Assembly (NCBI RefSeq): GCF_011682055.1
Contig: NZ_JAAQOM010000001.1
Coordinates: forward strand, 186,001 to 250,000
Direction: 5' to 3'
Length of the DNA: 64,000 nucleotides
Source of the DNA: Telluria antibiotica
GTDB lineage: Bacteria; Pseudomonadota; Gammaproteobacteria; Burkholderiales; Burkholderiaceae_D
Each line of letters begins with the position of its first letter. Position 1 is the stretch's first letter. Made by a program: the position numbers and the translations under genes. Shown in pieces: positions 52,986 to 60,905 of this stretch. The notes below the pieces were generated by a model. It worked only from the letters and a program-made list of their open reading frames with translations, made no database searches and was not told the DNA's origin.

Positions 52986-53957
52986 TCAGGCTTCCAGATG
53001 GCTCAGCTTGCCGAGGCAGCGGCGCTGGAAGCTGTCGAGCCCATCCGTCACGAGGTCGTCGTCCTCAGCCACGACGGCCGCGTCGATCAGCAGGCGCAGC
53101 TTGGCGATGCGGTCGCCCAGCGAGAGGGCCTGCGCGAGGTGGAGCTCGCCCGGATCGCCCGCGTGCGCAATCGCCTCCGTGACTTCTTGCGGGAATTCCC
53201 AGTGGCGCGCGATGCCGGCCGACAGTTGCCGGCCGCACGCCAGCAATTCGTGGGCGAAGTCGTCCCCGCCGGGAATCGTGCCGTTCGGGCAGACGCCGTC
53301 GGCCAGGCGGAACGCAACGATCAGCCCGACGTTCTGCATCAGGCCCGCCAGATAGGCTTCGAACACGCCGGCCGTGAGCCCCGGCGCGACGAGGCTCGCC
53401 GCCAGCGCGCACCGTTCCGACTGCCCCCACACGTGCGGCGCGGCGCGGCGCGAAAAGCCGTCCGCCTGCATCTTGATGATGGGGCGGAATGCGACACGGG
53501 CCAGCAGCATGCGCAAGCCGTTCTGACCCAGCATCATGATGGCGGCCTCGACCGTCTTCACCTGCGTCATGGGGCGGTAGTAGGCGCTGTTCGCCTCGCG
53601 GATCACTTCCGCGGTGAGCACGACGTCCTGCACGACGAGGCGCGACAGTTCGGATGCCGACACGTCTTCCTCGGCCAGGCTGTTGAGCAGCTGCGGAATC
53701 ACCTCGGGCACGCGCGGCACGAGCCCGGCCGCCTCTTCCGGGCGCGCCGTCAGGCCGCGCACCTGGTCGAGGATCGTCGCCTGCACCTCGGCAGCCGCCT
53801 CGTAGCGCGCGCTACCCGTCAGCCAGCGGTAGTACGCGGCGTCGATCTCGTGGCTGATGCGCTCGGCCTGCCGCGCCTGCTGCCGGGCCTGCGCGGCGGC
53901 GTCCACCTGGCTGGCGCCGCTGTCCGCGCCACCCATTAAACGAGATAAGAAACCCAT
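52986..53957 (-). CDS. HDOD-domain signalling protein
   Basis: A 323-aa protein. The N-terminal 30 residues are Ala/Gln-rich and likely coiled (DAAAQARQQARQAERISHEI). The HDOD domain covers about residues 75-290: IPQLLNSLAEEDVSASELSR, VVLTAEVIREANSAYYRP and EAAIMMLGQNGLRMLLARVA are the typical segments. The HD metal motif is not conserved (AYLAGLMQNVGLIV has QN where HD would be). HDOD proteins act in signalling rather than catalysis. A TTGCAA-16-CATAAT promoter and an AGGGGTGATA ribosome site precede it, so it is transcribed on its own, downstream of the six-gene operon. Confidence 0.92.
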   Translation of the reverse strand: MGFLSRLMGGADSGASQVDAAAQARQQARQAERISHEIDAAYYRWLTGSARYEAAAEVQATILDQVRGLTARPEEAAGLVPRVPEVIPQLLNSLAEEDVSASELSRLVVQDVVLTAEVIREANSAYYRPMTQVKTVEAAIMMLGQNGLRMLLARVAFRPIIKMQADGFSRRAAPHVWGQSERCALAASLVAPGLTAGVFEAYLAGLMQNVGLIVAFRLADGVCPNGTIPGGDDFAHELLACGRQLSAGIARHWEFPQEVTEAIAHAGDPGELHLAQALSLGDRIAKLRLLIDAAVVAEDDDLVTDGLDSFQRRCLGKLSHLEA

Positions 53958-54001
53958 GAGATATCACCCCTTGGCAAAACGGTTGAACCGATCGGTCCCG
54001 G

Positions 54002-54029
54002 ATTATGCCAAAAAAATTCCGTATTGCAA
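54002..54029 (-). promoter_or_regulatory. Sigma70-type promoter of the HDOD gene
   Basis: On the minus strand TTGCAA (54029-54024) and CATAAT (54007-54002) are 16 bases apart. The start codon at 53957 would be about 38 bases from the predicted transcription start. An A/T-rich run lies in the spacer. Confidence 0.5.
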
Positions 54030-54101
54030 CTATATTAGTCCCGCGGCATCGGATTGCCAATGCCCGGGCATGAATTTGTCGGGGCCGTGCGGCCCGCGCG
54101 G

Positions 54102-54677
54102 TCAGAACAGGCGGATGTTGCCATCCTCGTCCCAATCCACGCGCGTGATGCCCGGCTCCTCCTGCTCGAGCCGGCGCAGCACGGCCTCCTGGGCGTCGTC
54201 CGGGGCGTCGTCGAGCACGGCGACAGGCACGGCGGTAGGCACGGCGGTAGGCACGGCGGTAGGCACGGCCGGCTTGGCCTTGTTTGACGCCGCCAGCTGG
54301 TCGCGCCGCGCGAACCCCTCCGTGACCGTCGCCACGAGTTCCTCCTGCTCCCACGGCTTGGCCAGGTAGCGGAACACCTCGGCGCGGTTGACGGCGGCGA
54401 CGATGTCGAGGATTTCCGTCGTGGCGCTGACGACGATGCGGATCGCGTCCGGCTGCAGTCCCTTGACCAGCTGGAGCACGTCGGCGCCGTTCAGGCCCGG
54501 CATGCGGTAGTCCGAGATGACGACGTCGAAGTCCTGCTCGCCCGCGCGGTGCACGGCCAGTTCCGGCTCGTCGAAGGCTTCGATCACGACGTCGTCCTGC
54601 GGGAACGCGGCGCGCAGCGTGCGCCGCAGCGCGGCCAGCACGGACGGCTCATCGTCAAGAATGAGTATGCGGCGCAT
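54102..54677 (-). CDS. Stand-alone receiver protein with VPTA-repeat linker
   Basis: A 191-aa response regulator. The receiver domain covers residues 1-125: acidic pocket LILDDEPS, phospho-Asp in VVISDYRMPGLNG (around 55), switch Ser/Thr in IVVSATTE, and Lys in YLAKPWEQEEL. No output domain follows. A linker of VPTAVPTAVPTAVPVAV (about 138-154), encoded by a perfect 12-bp tandem repeat, leads to an acidic tail (DDAPDDAQEAVLRRLEQEE) ending DWDEDGNIRLF. Such a protein may act as a phosphate shuttle or by protein contact. It is the last gene of the operon; its start overlaps the HD-GYP gene by 23 bases. Confidence 0.93.
   Translation of the reverse strand: MRRILILDDEPSVLAALRRTLRAAFPQDDVVIEAFDEPELAVHRAGEQDFDVVISDYRMPGLNGADVLQLVKGLQPDAIRIVVSATTEILDIVAAVNRAEVFRYLAKPWEQEELVATVTEGFARRDQLAASNKAKPAVPTAVPTAVPTAVPVAVLDDAPDDAQEAVLRRLEQEEPGITRVDWDEDGNIRLF
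54226..54261. repeat. 12-bp in-frame tandem repeat in the lone receiver gene
   Basis: GGCACGGCGGTA is present three times perfectly (54226-54261), flanked by degenerate copies at 54215-54225 and 54262-54270. It encodes repeated VPTA units in the linker. Unit length is a multiple of three, so slippage would change linker length without frameshift. Confidence 0.85.
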
Positions 54678-56001
54678 CCGCGGCCCCCGATTTCACGAAC
54701 AATTGCAATTCACTGCCGGCGCGGCGTTCGAACTCGGCGAGCTGCTTCAGCATGCGCTCGCTCAGCACGTGGTCGGCCGACAGCAGCAGCGCGCCTTCCG
54801 CGGACAGCAGGTCGCGGCTCAACACCATGCCGGGCTTGAGCTGCGCCACGCCCACGGCGATTTCCGGGATCACCTCCGCGATGGTGCGGCCCGTGCGGAT
54901 ATCGTAGAACGCCTCGACGACGCTTGGGTCGTAGCGCTTGCCGCGGCTTTCGGCCACCAGCTCCGTCGCCTGCGCAGCGTCCATGCGCCGCTGCGCGAGC
55001 ACGCCCTGCTGCAGCGACTCGAAGTCGTGGGCGACGGCGAGGATGCGCGCGCCGAGCGGGATGTCGAAGCCCGCCGCCCCTTCCGGGAAGCCGGCACCGT
55101 CGAACCGTTCGCGGTGGGCGCGGATGATGCGCGCGGCCTCGCGCAATTCCTCGAGCGGCATCAGGAGCTCCTCGCCGAGGTGCGGGTACTTGCGGTACAG
55201 GCCCAGGTTGTCGCCCTTCAGCAGCGATTCCGGAATGCCGATCAGCGTGTCGGGGAATCCCGTCTTGCCGATTTCGTGCAGCAGGCCGGCCACGAACACG
55301 TCCTGCGCCTCGCGCGCGGTGAGCCCCATGCGCAGCGCGATCCGGCGGGCCAGGTCGGCGACGCGGCGCCCGTGCCCGGCGACTGCGCCGCTGCGCATCT
55401 CGGTCAGGCTCGACAACACCTTGATCAAGGTGAGGAAGTTCGTCTTCAGGCGCTCGTGCGATGCCTGCAGGGATTTCTGGGCCGAGGTGAGCTCCGCCGT
55501 GCGCTCGCGCACACGCTGCTCGAGCGTCGCGTTCAATTCGCGCAGCTGGTCGTTCTGTTCCTTCGTCAGCGCTTCCAGCCGCACCTTTTCACGCTGCAGC
55601 GCCTGCCGTTCGAACGCGTCGCGGATGATCAGGAGGATGGCGTCCTCGTTCCACGGCTTCGTGATGTAGCGATAGACCTCGCCGCGGTTGATGGCGCCGA
55701 CCGTCGCCTCGTGGTCGGCATGGCCCGTCAGCAGCAGGCGCAAGGTATCGGGCCAGCGCTGGCGCACGGTCTCCAGGAATTCCGTGCCGTTCACCTCGGG
55801 CATCTGCATGTCGGAGATCACGATGTCGACGCGCTCCTCCTCCAGCACGGCCCAGCCGGCAGCGGCGCTGCCCGCGCACAGCACGCGGTAATTCTCCCTG
55901 CGGAACAGGCGCCGCAGCGACGCCAGGATGTTCGGCTCGTCGTCGACGCAGAGGATCGTGCCCACGGGCTCGTCCAAGGTCATGGCCGCACTCGTATTCA
56001 T
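54655..56001 (-). CDS. RpfG-like REC-HD-GYP response regulator
   Basis: A 448-aa protein. The receiver (residues 14-130) has acidic pocket CVDDEPN, phospho-Asp64 in IVISDMQMPEV and Lys in YITKPW. A coiled coil (about 130-185) leads to the HD-GYP domain (about 187-370). The catalytic signature is altered: LLHEIGKTG (242-246) has HE for HD, HRERFDGAGFPEG (296-308) has HRE for HHE and GFP for GYP, while KYPHLGEEL is kept. c-di-GMP hydrolysis is therefore uncertain. The C-terminal 75 residues form the module LKPGMVLSRDLLSAEGALLL, also found alone at 57762-58100. It overlaps the upstream kinase gene by ATGA. Confidence 0.93.
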   Translation of the reverse strand: MNTSAAMTLDEPVGTILCVDDEPNILASLRRLFRRENYRVLCAGSAAAGWAVLEEERVDIVISDMQMPEVNGTEFLETVRQRWPDTLRLLLTGHADHEATVGAINRGEVYRYITKPWNEDAILLIIRDAFERQALQREKVRLEALTKEQNDQLRELNATLEQRVRERTAELTSAQKSLQASHERLKTNFLTLIKVLSSLTEMRSGAVAGHGRRVADLARRIALRMGLTAREAQDVFVAGLLHEIGKTGFPDTLIGIPESLLKGDNLGLYRKYPHLGEELLMPLEELREAARIIRAHRERFDGAGFPEGAAGFDIPLGARILAVAHDFESLQQGVLAQRRMDAAQATELVAESRGKRYDPSVVEAFYDIRTGRTIAEVIPEIAVGVAQLKPGMVLSRDLLSAEGALLLSADHVLSERMLKQLAEFERRAGSELQLFVKSGAADAPHTHS

Positions 56002-56921
56002 GCCAGCTTCTCCGTACTGTCGTCCGCGTCGGGTTGCCGGATCGGCAGTTCGATGCGGAACGTCGTCCCGACGCCCTCCTCGCTCTGCATGTCGATCCGG
56101 CCGCGGTGCTTTTGTATGATGCCATAGGACAGCGACAGGCCGAGGCCCGTGCCGGTGCCGATGGGCTTGGTCGTGAAGAACGGGTCGAAAATGCGCGACT
56201 GGATCGCCTGCGGGATGCCGCACCCGTTGTCCGCGATCTCGATCCACACGTTGCCGCCGGACGCGCCCGTGCGGACCGTGATCCGTCCGCGCCGGCCCTC
56301 GATTGCCTGGGCGCCGTTGACGACGATATTCATGATGACCTGGTTGATCTGCGACGGGAGGCATTCGACCTCCGGGATCGCGCCGTATTCCTTGACGATG
56401 TCGGCCTTGTACTTGACTTCGTTGTTGACGATGTTCAGCGTGGAGTCGATGCCCTGGTGCAGGTCGGCCCACTGCCACTGCTGGTGCGCGTCGACGCGCG
56501 AGAAATCCTTCAGGTCCTGCACGATCTTGCGCACCCGTTCGATGCCGTCGCGGGACTCGGCCATCAGCGCCAGTACGTCCTCCTGCAGGAACGCGAGGTC
56601 CACCTGCTCGCGCAGGTCGGCGATGCCACGGGCGACGTCCGGGTCCGCGATGAACGGTTCGGCCTCCTCGTACCGGGCCAGCACGCGCAGCAGGCTCGCG
56701 ACATACGTCTGCAACGTGCCGAAATTCGAGAACACGAAGCTGATCGGGTTGTTGATCTCGTGCGCCACGCCGGCCGCGAGCTGGCCGATCGACGCGAGCT
56801 TTTCCGACTGGAGCAGCTGTGCCTGGGCCATGGACAGCTGTTCGTTCAGCGCCGTCAGCTCGGCCTCGACCGCTGCCCGCTCCGCCCCGTCCACCTTGTC
56901 GATATCGACGTTATCGTTCAT
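55998..56921 (-). CDS. Soluble histidine kinase without sensor domain
   Basis: A 307-aa kinase. After a short coiled start (about 15-40) comes SEKLASIGQLAAGVAHEINN with phospho-His54, then a HATPase with the N box NQVIMNIVVNGAQAIEG, DNGCGIP and FDPFFTTKPIGTGTGLGLSL. No PAS, GAF or membrane region is present, so its input must come from partner proteins, perhaps HDOD or the N-terminal hub protein of the operon. The downstream HD-GYP and lone receiver proteins are likely phosphotransfer partners. Its start overlaps the HDOD gene by 11 bases. Confidence 0.94.
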   Translation of the reverse strand: MNDNVDIDKVDGAERAAVEAELTALNEQLSMAQAQLLQSEKLASIGQLAAGVAHEINNPISFVFSNFGTLQTYVASLLRVLARYEEAEPFIADPDVARGIADLREQVDLAFLQEDVLALMAESRDGIERVRKIVQDLKDFSRVDAHQQWQWADLHQGIDSTLNIVNNEVKYKADIVKEYGAIPEVECLPSQINQVIMNIVVNGAQAIEGRRGRITVRTGASGGNVWIEIADNGCGIPQAIQSRIFDPFFTTKPIGTGTGLGLSLSYGIIQKHRGRIDMQSEEGVGTTFRIELPIRQPDADDSTEKLA

Positions 56922-57765
56922 GATCCTTGCTTCCCATCAGCAGGCGGCACGCTTCCGCGAACTGTACTTCCGTCTCGCGGCAGGCGGCCAGCAGGTGTGA
57001 ATCGGTGAGGCCCAGGCTGTCCCAGGCCGCGTCCAGCAGCGGCGGCACGGCGGCGTGCACTGCACCGTCCAGGTCGAGCGCCAGCACCACCGCATTGGCC
57101 GCGTGCACGACGCCGGGAATGTCGGCGAGGTCGGCGCCGGCCGGCGCGTGGTGGTTGCCGATCGCGCGCCGGATCACGGCCGGGAAATTCCACGCCTCGG
57201 CCAACATTTGCCCGGCACGCTCGTGGTCCACGCCGAGGATGCGCAGCTCGGCCTCGCCGAGCGTCGCCTCGTCGGCCCCACACTCGTCGAGCACGCGCGC
57301 GTACTCGACGGGAAAACCCACGGCCAATACGAGCCGGCCGATGTCGTGCAGCAGGCCCGCGATGAACGCGGCATCGCGATCCAGGCCCGCGTGGCGTGCC
57401 AGGCTGCGTGCGCACACCGCCGTTGCGATCGAATGGCGCCAGAATTCCGCGACGCGGGGATGGTGCGCACCGCCGAAGTGATCGATGACCTTGCTCGCGA
57501 CGGCCAGCGCGCGCGCATTGTCGAACCCCAGCACGAGAACGGCCTGCCTGACCGTCTTGACCTTCGCGGGCAGGCCATAGAACGACGAGTTCGCGATGCG
57601 CAGGATCTTCGCCGCCATGCCCTGGTCCATCGACATCTTGTCCGCCAAGGTCGTCACGTCGATGTCGTCGCGTCCGAAGGCACTGATCAGGTCGAGCACG
57701 ATGGACGGCAGGGCCGGCAGGTCGCGCAAATTGTTCACCACGAAGGCGACGTCGCGTGCCGTCAT
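56911..57765 (-). CDS. HDOD-domain protein with conserved HD motif
   Basis: A 284-aa protein, almost entirely an HDOD domain: LRDLPALPSIVLDLISAF, DKMSMDQGMAAKILRIANSS and SFYGLPAKVKTVRQAVLVLG. Unlike the neighbour at 52986, the HD-like stretch AAFIAGLLHDIGRLVLAVGF keeps His-Asp, and a later NHHAP pair is seen. HDOD proteins are generally regulatory. The ATG at 57765 overlaps the stop of the small upstream gene (ATGA), and its 3' end overlaps the kinase gene by 11 bases. It probably modulates that kinase. Confidence 0.94.
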   Translation of the reverse strand: MTARDVAFVVNNLRDLPALPSIVLDLISAFGRDDIDVTTLADKMSMDQGMAAKILRIANSSFYGLPAKVKTVRQAVLVLGFDNARALAVASKVIDHFGGAHHPRVAEFWRHSIATAVCARSLARHAGLDRDAAFIAGLLHDIGRLVLAVGFPVEYARVLDECGADEATLGEAELRILGVDHERAGQMLAEAWNFPAVIRRAIGNHHAPAGADLADIPGVVHAANAVVLALDLDGAVHAAVPPLLDAAWDSLGLTDSHLLAACRETEVQFAEACRLLMGSKDHER

Positions 57766-58100
57766 GACAGCCCCGCCAGGCGGTACTGCTCGACGACGAG
57801 GCGCAACTTGCCGTTCGCGGGCCCGTCGCCCGCGTGCCGGCACAAGTACGCCAGGCGCGCCCGCACGCGCGCGCGCTCCGCCGCGAGATGATCCTGCGCA
57901 GTGTCGCCATGGTGCACGTCGGCGACGACGAGGAGCGTCGCGACGCCGCGCCGGGCAAGCGCACGCAGCATCGCGCCGTCCAGCACCGTGGCCCGGGCCA
58001 GGAGGACGTTGCCCGCCGCGTCGCGCACGTCGTCGTGCAGGACCGTGCCTGCGCGGGCCTCGTCGACGGGAACTGCTCGGAACCGTGTCATCGTCGTCAT
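57762..58100 (-). CDS. Small lone domain related to the HD-GYP accessory module
   Basis: A 112-aa protein. FRAVPVDEARAGTVLHDDVR, then DAAGNVLLARATVLDGAMLR, then ALARRGVATLLVV matches by eye the strand-rich module that ends the HD-GYP protein (LKPGMVLSRDLLSAEGALLL and onward), and resembles accessory domains of HD-GYP and HDOD proteins (DUF3391-like). Here it is free-standing, with a basic C-terminal helix. It overlaps both the upstream hub gene (ATGA at 58097-58100) and the downstream HDOD gene. It may be a detachable sensor or adaptor. Confidence 0.75.
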   Translation of the reverse strand: MTTMTRFRAVPVDEARAGTVLHDDVRDAAGNVLLARATVLDGAMLRALARRGVATLLVVADVHHGDTAQDHLAAERARVRARLAYLCRHAGDGPANGKLRLVVEQYRLAGLS

Positions 58101-60691
58101 GCCGCCAAGGTGACCGCGATCAGCCAGCCGCGCGACTGGCTGCCGCTGCCCATCGGCTGCACGCTGGCCGCGAAGCGCTTGCCGTCCTGCTCGTAGTCGA
58201 ACGAAAACCCGACGCCGCGCGCCATGCGGTCCGGCAGGTCGGGGAACAGCTGGCGCACGTCGCCGCCAAGCAGCGGCCCGCGCCCCGCGAACATGCCTTG
58301 CGCGGCCCGGTTCGCGAGCACGACGATACCGAGGTCGTCGCTGGCAAGCACTGGCACGGGCACATTGTCCAGGGCCTCATGGACGATGTCCAGGCTGATC
58401 TCGCCGCGCTCGATTTCGCTTTGCTGGCGCGCCAGCACCGTCTCGAGCTGGCGGTTCACGGCGGCGAGTTTCTGGTTCGCCGTGCGCACCTGCAGCGCGA
58501 GCAGGCGGTTCTCGTTGGCCATCGCGCTGTACGCGACGGCTTCCTGGATGTGGCTACGAAGTTGCTCGTCGTCCCACGGCTTCGTGAGGAATTTGTAGAT
58601 GGCGCCCGCATTGACGGCATCCGTCACCGTCTGCAACTCCGTGAAGCCGGACAGCACGATGCGCACGGTGTCCGGGTACGACTGTCGCACCTTGCGCAGG
58701 AATTCGACGCCGGTCATCTCCGGCATGCGCTGGTCCGACACGATCACGTCGACGACGTTCTCCGCCAGGATCTGCAGGCCCTCGCTGCCGCTGTTCGCCG
58801 TGAGGATGCGGTAGCCGTCGCCGCGCAGCAGGCGCCGCAGCGACGACAGGATGCTCGGCTCGTCGTCCACGAGCAGCAACGTGGGTTGCGTGCGGTTGAA
58901 GCGCAGCAGGCGCGGCGCCAGGCCGGCGCCCGCCTGCAGCATGGCCGTCATGGCGTCGAGGGGCAACGGAGGCGCCACGTAGCCGCCCTGCACCTCGTCG
59001 CACATGTGGCGCGACAGGAATTCGCACTGCGGTTCCCGCTCGACGCCGTCGGCGACGACGCGCATGCCCAGGCTGTGGCCCATCGTGACGATGGCGTTCA
59101 CCACGGCGGCGGCGCCCTCGTCGTCCGGCACGCGCGTGAGGAACGAGCCGTCGATCTTGAGCACGTCGAGCGGCAGGCGCTGCAGGTTGGCGAGGCTGGA
59201 ATAGCCGGTGCCGAAGCCCGCGAGGCACAGGCGGATGCCGAGGTTGCGCAGCGCCTGCAGGCACGCGACGGCACGCTCCATGTCGCCCATCAGGAGGTTT
59301 TCCGTCAGCCCCAGGTCAAGGCCGTCCGCCGCCAGGCCGGACTCCGCGAGCGCCGCCGCGATCGACTGCTCCAGGTCGCACATCGTGAACTGGTGCGCCG
59401 TCAGATTCACGGCAACGCGCACCGCCGTCAGGCCCTGCGCGCGCCAGAGCGCCGCGTGCGTGCACGCCGTGCGCAACACCCAGTTGCCCAGGTCGCCGCT
59501 CAAGCCGCATTCGTCGGCGATGCCCGTCAGGGTGGCCGGGGCCACGTTCTCGCCGTCGCGGTCCCAGTGCACGGACGCTTCCACCGCGGTGATCGCGCCC
59601 GTCACGAGGTCGACGCGCGGCTGGTAATGGACGTGCAGCTTGCCATCCGCCAGGGCTTCGCGCAGCGCGAAACCGAGGCGCAGCCGCTCGACGTCGGCGC
59701 CGTCCGGCGGCGTGTCGTCCCAACGCACCACCCCTGCACCCGCTTCCTTCGCGCGCGCGAGGGCGCGGTCGGCCGCCAGCAGCAGGCCGTCCGCCGTCTG
59801 TCCGCTCAAGGGAAACGCGGCGGCGCCGACGGAGCACGTGACGTACACGGCCTGGTCGGCGTGGTCCAACGGCTCCGCCACGGCGCGGACGATGTCCTGG
59901 ATCGTGGCCGCCGCCTGCGGCTGCTGCCCGCCGTCCAGCAGGATCAGGAATTTGTCGCCCTTGTCGCTGGCGACAGTCGCCTCCGGCCCGGCCGCGCGCT
60001 CGATGCGGCGCGCGATCTCGTGCAGGATGCGCTCGCCGCCTTTGCGCCCGACGAGGGCGTTGACCCGTTTGACCTGGTCGGGACGGAGCGCGGCCACCTG
60101 CAGCGGATGCTGGGCCCGCGCCGCGCGCCGCAGCGCGTGCTCGAGCCGGTCGCGGAACAGCGCATGGTTCGGCAGGCCCGTCACCACGTCGTGCGTGAGG
60201 CTGAACTCCAGATCGCGCTGCGACACGGTTTCCATCGTGACGTCGCTGCCCAGGATCAAGAGTGCCGTGCCGCCTTGCGCCCCGCCGTGCGGGATCGGCT
60301 GGGCGACGAAGTCGACGTAGCGCAGCTGGGTGCCGCCATCGGGGCTCGCGAGGCGCACGGGGCGCGCGCTCTGCACGAGGCGTTCGCCCGTCGCCATGGC
60401 GCTCTTCAACAGCGGCATGACGCCCTGCGCCGCCACGTCCGGCAGCGCGACGTCGAACGGCAGGCCGACGAGGTCCGCGCGCCCTACCAGGCGCTTGTAC
60501 GCGTCGTTTGCATGGACAAACACGAAGTCGGGACCGGCGAGGCAAGCGACGAAGCCGGGTGCGTGCTCGAGCCATTCCAGTGCGACGTACCCATCGGGGC
60601 ACGGCGGCACCGATAACGGGGCGGACCTCGCCGGTCCGCATACGATGCCGCGGTCCGTGGTCGCTGGATGTTGGGTATTGGCTGCGGTCAT
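58097..60691 (-). CDS. PAS-GGDEF-EAL-REC-PAS hub protein with both catalytic sites degenerate
   Basis: An 864-aa cytoplasmic protein. PAS1 covers residues 35-155. The GGDEF domain (160-320) has KGDKF (244-248) in place of GGDEF. The EAL domain (335-585) reads EAS for EAL (371-373), LAGFGTGYSS for DDFGTGYSS (490-499) and DGVER for EGVET. REC (603-720) is intact (VIVSDQRMPEMTG, Asp653; FLTKPWDDEQL), followed by a coiled coil and PAS2 (about 755-860). It is therefore probably a c-di-GMP receptor or scaffold rather than an enzyme. It heads the six-gene operon; the start is the ATG at 60691, with a weak ribosome site. A nested dyad lies 100 bases upstream. Confidence 0.94.
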   Translation of the reverse strand: MTAANTQHPATTDRGIVCGPARSAPLSVPPCPDGYVALEWLEHAPGFVACLAGPDFVFVHANDAYKRLVGRADLVGLPFDVALPDVAAQGVMPLLKSAMATGERLVQSARPVRLASPDGGTQLRYVDFVAQPIPHGGAQGGTALLILGSDVTMETVSQRDLEFSLTHDVVTGLPNHALFRDRLEHALRRAARAQHPLQVAALRPDQVKRVNALVGRKGGERILHEIARRIERAAGPEATVASDKGDKFLILLDGGQQPQAAATIQDIVRAVAEPLDHADQAVYVTCSVGAAAFPLSGQTADGLLLAADRALARAKEAGAGVVRWDDTPPDGADVERLRLGFALREALADGKLHVHYQPRVDLVTGAITAVEASVHWDRDGENVAPATLTGIADECGLSGDLGNWVLRTACTHAALWRAQGLTAVRVAVNLTAHQFTMCDLEQSIAAALAESGLAADGLDLGLTENLLMGDMERAVACLQALRNLGIRLCLAGFGTGYSSLANLQRLPLDVLKIDGSFLTRVPDDEGAAAVVNAIVTMGHSLGMRVVADGVEREPQCEFLSRHMCDEVQGGYVAPPLPLDAMTAMLQAGAGLAPRLLRFNRTQPTLLLVDDEPSILSSLRRLLRGDGYRILTANSGSEGLQILAENVVDVIVSDQRMPEMTGVEFLRKVRQSYPDTVRIVLSGFTELQTVTDAVNAGAIYKFLTKPWDDEQLRSHIQEAVAYSAMANENRLLALQVRTANQKLAAVNRQLETVLARQQSEIERGEISLDIVHEALDNVPVPVLASDDLGIVVLANRAAQGMFAGRGPLLGGDVRQLFPDLPDRMARGVGFSFDYEQDGKRFAASVQPMGSGSQSRGWLIAVTLAA

Positions 60692-60790
60692 GGCAGTGTC
60701 TAAAGAACTCTCAAGGCTTAAGATAAATCAAGCCGTACACCGGAACTATAAAACATTGCCGTAGAGAATGTTCGTGTATTGCGCCAACTG

Positions 60791-60826
60791 TGTCATAACA
60801 AAGACACTTTCGCTGTCTATATGACA
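60791..60826 (-). promoter_or_regulatory. Nested inverted repeat upstream of the six-gene signalling operon
   Basis: Outer arms TGTCATA (60791-60797) and TATGACA (60820-60826) enclose inner arms AGACA (60802-60806) and TGTCT (60814-60818). The element sits 100 bases before the hub protein ATG and 80 bases beyond the nitroreductase stop at 60906, within A/T-rich DNA. It could be an operator for the operon or a terminator of the nitroreductase transcript; both readings fit. Confidence 0.5.
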
Positions 60827-60905
60827 AGCGCCATGCTCGTTTAGGCCATTTCGCGCACGGATGATGTCGCAATTTCTACGACAAAGGCCAAGGCTCCCGC
60901 CGACG

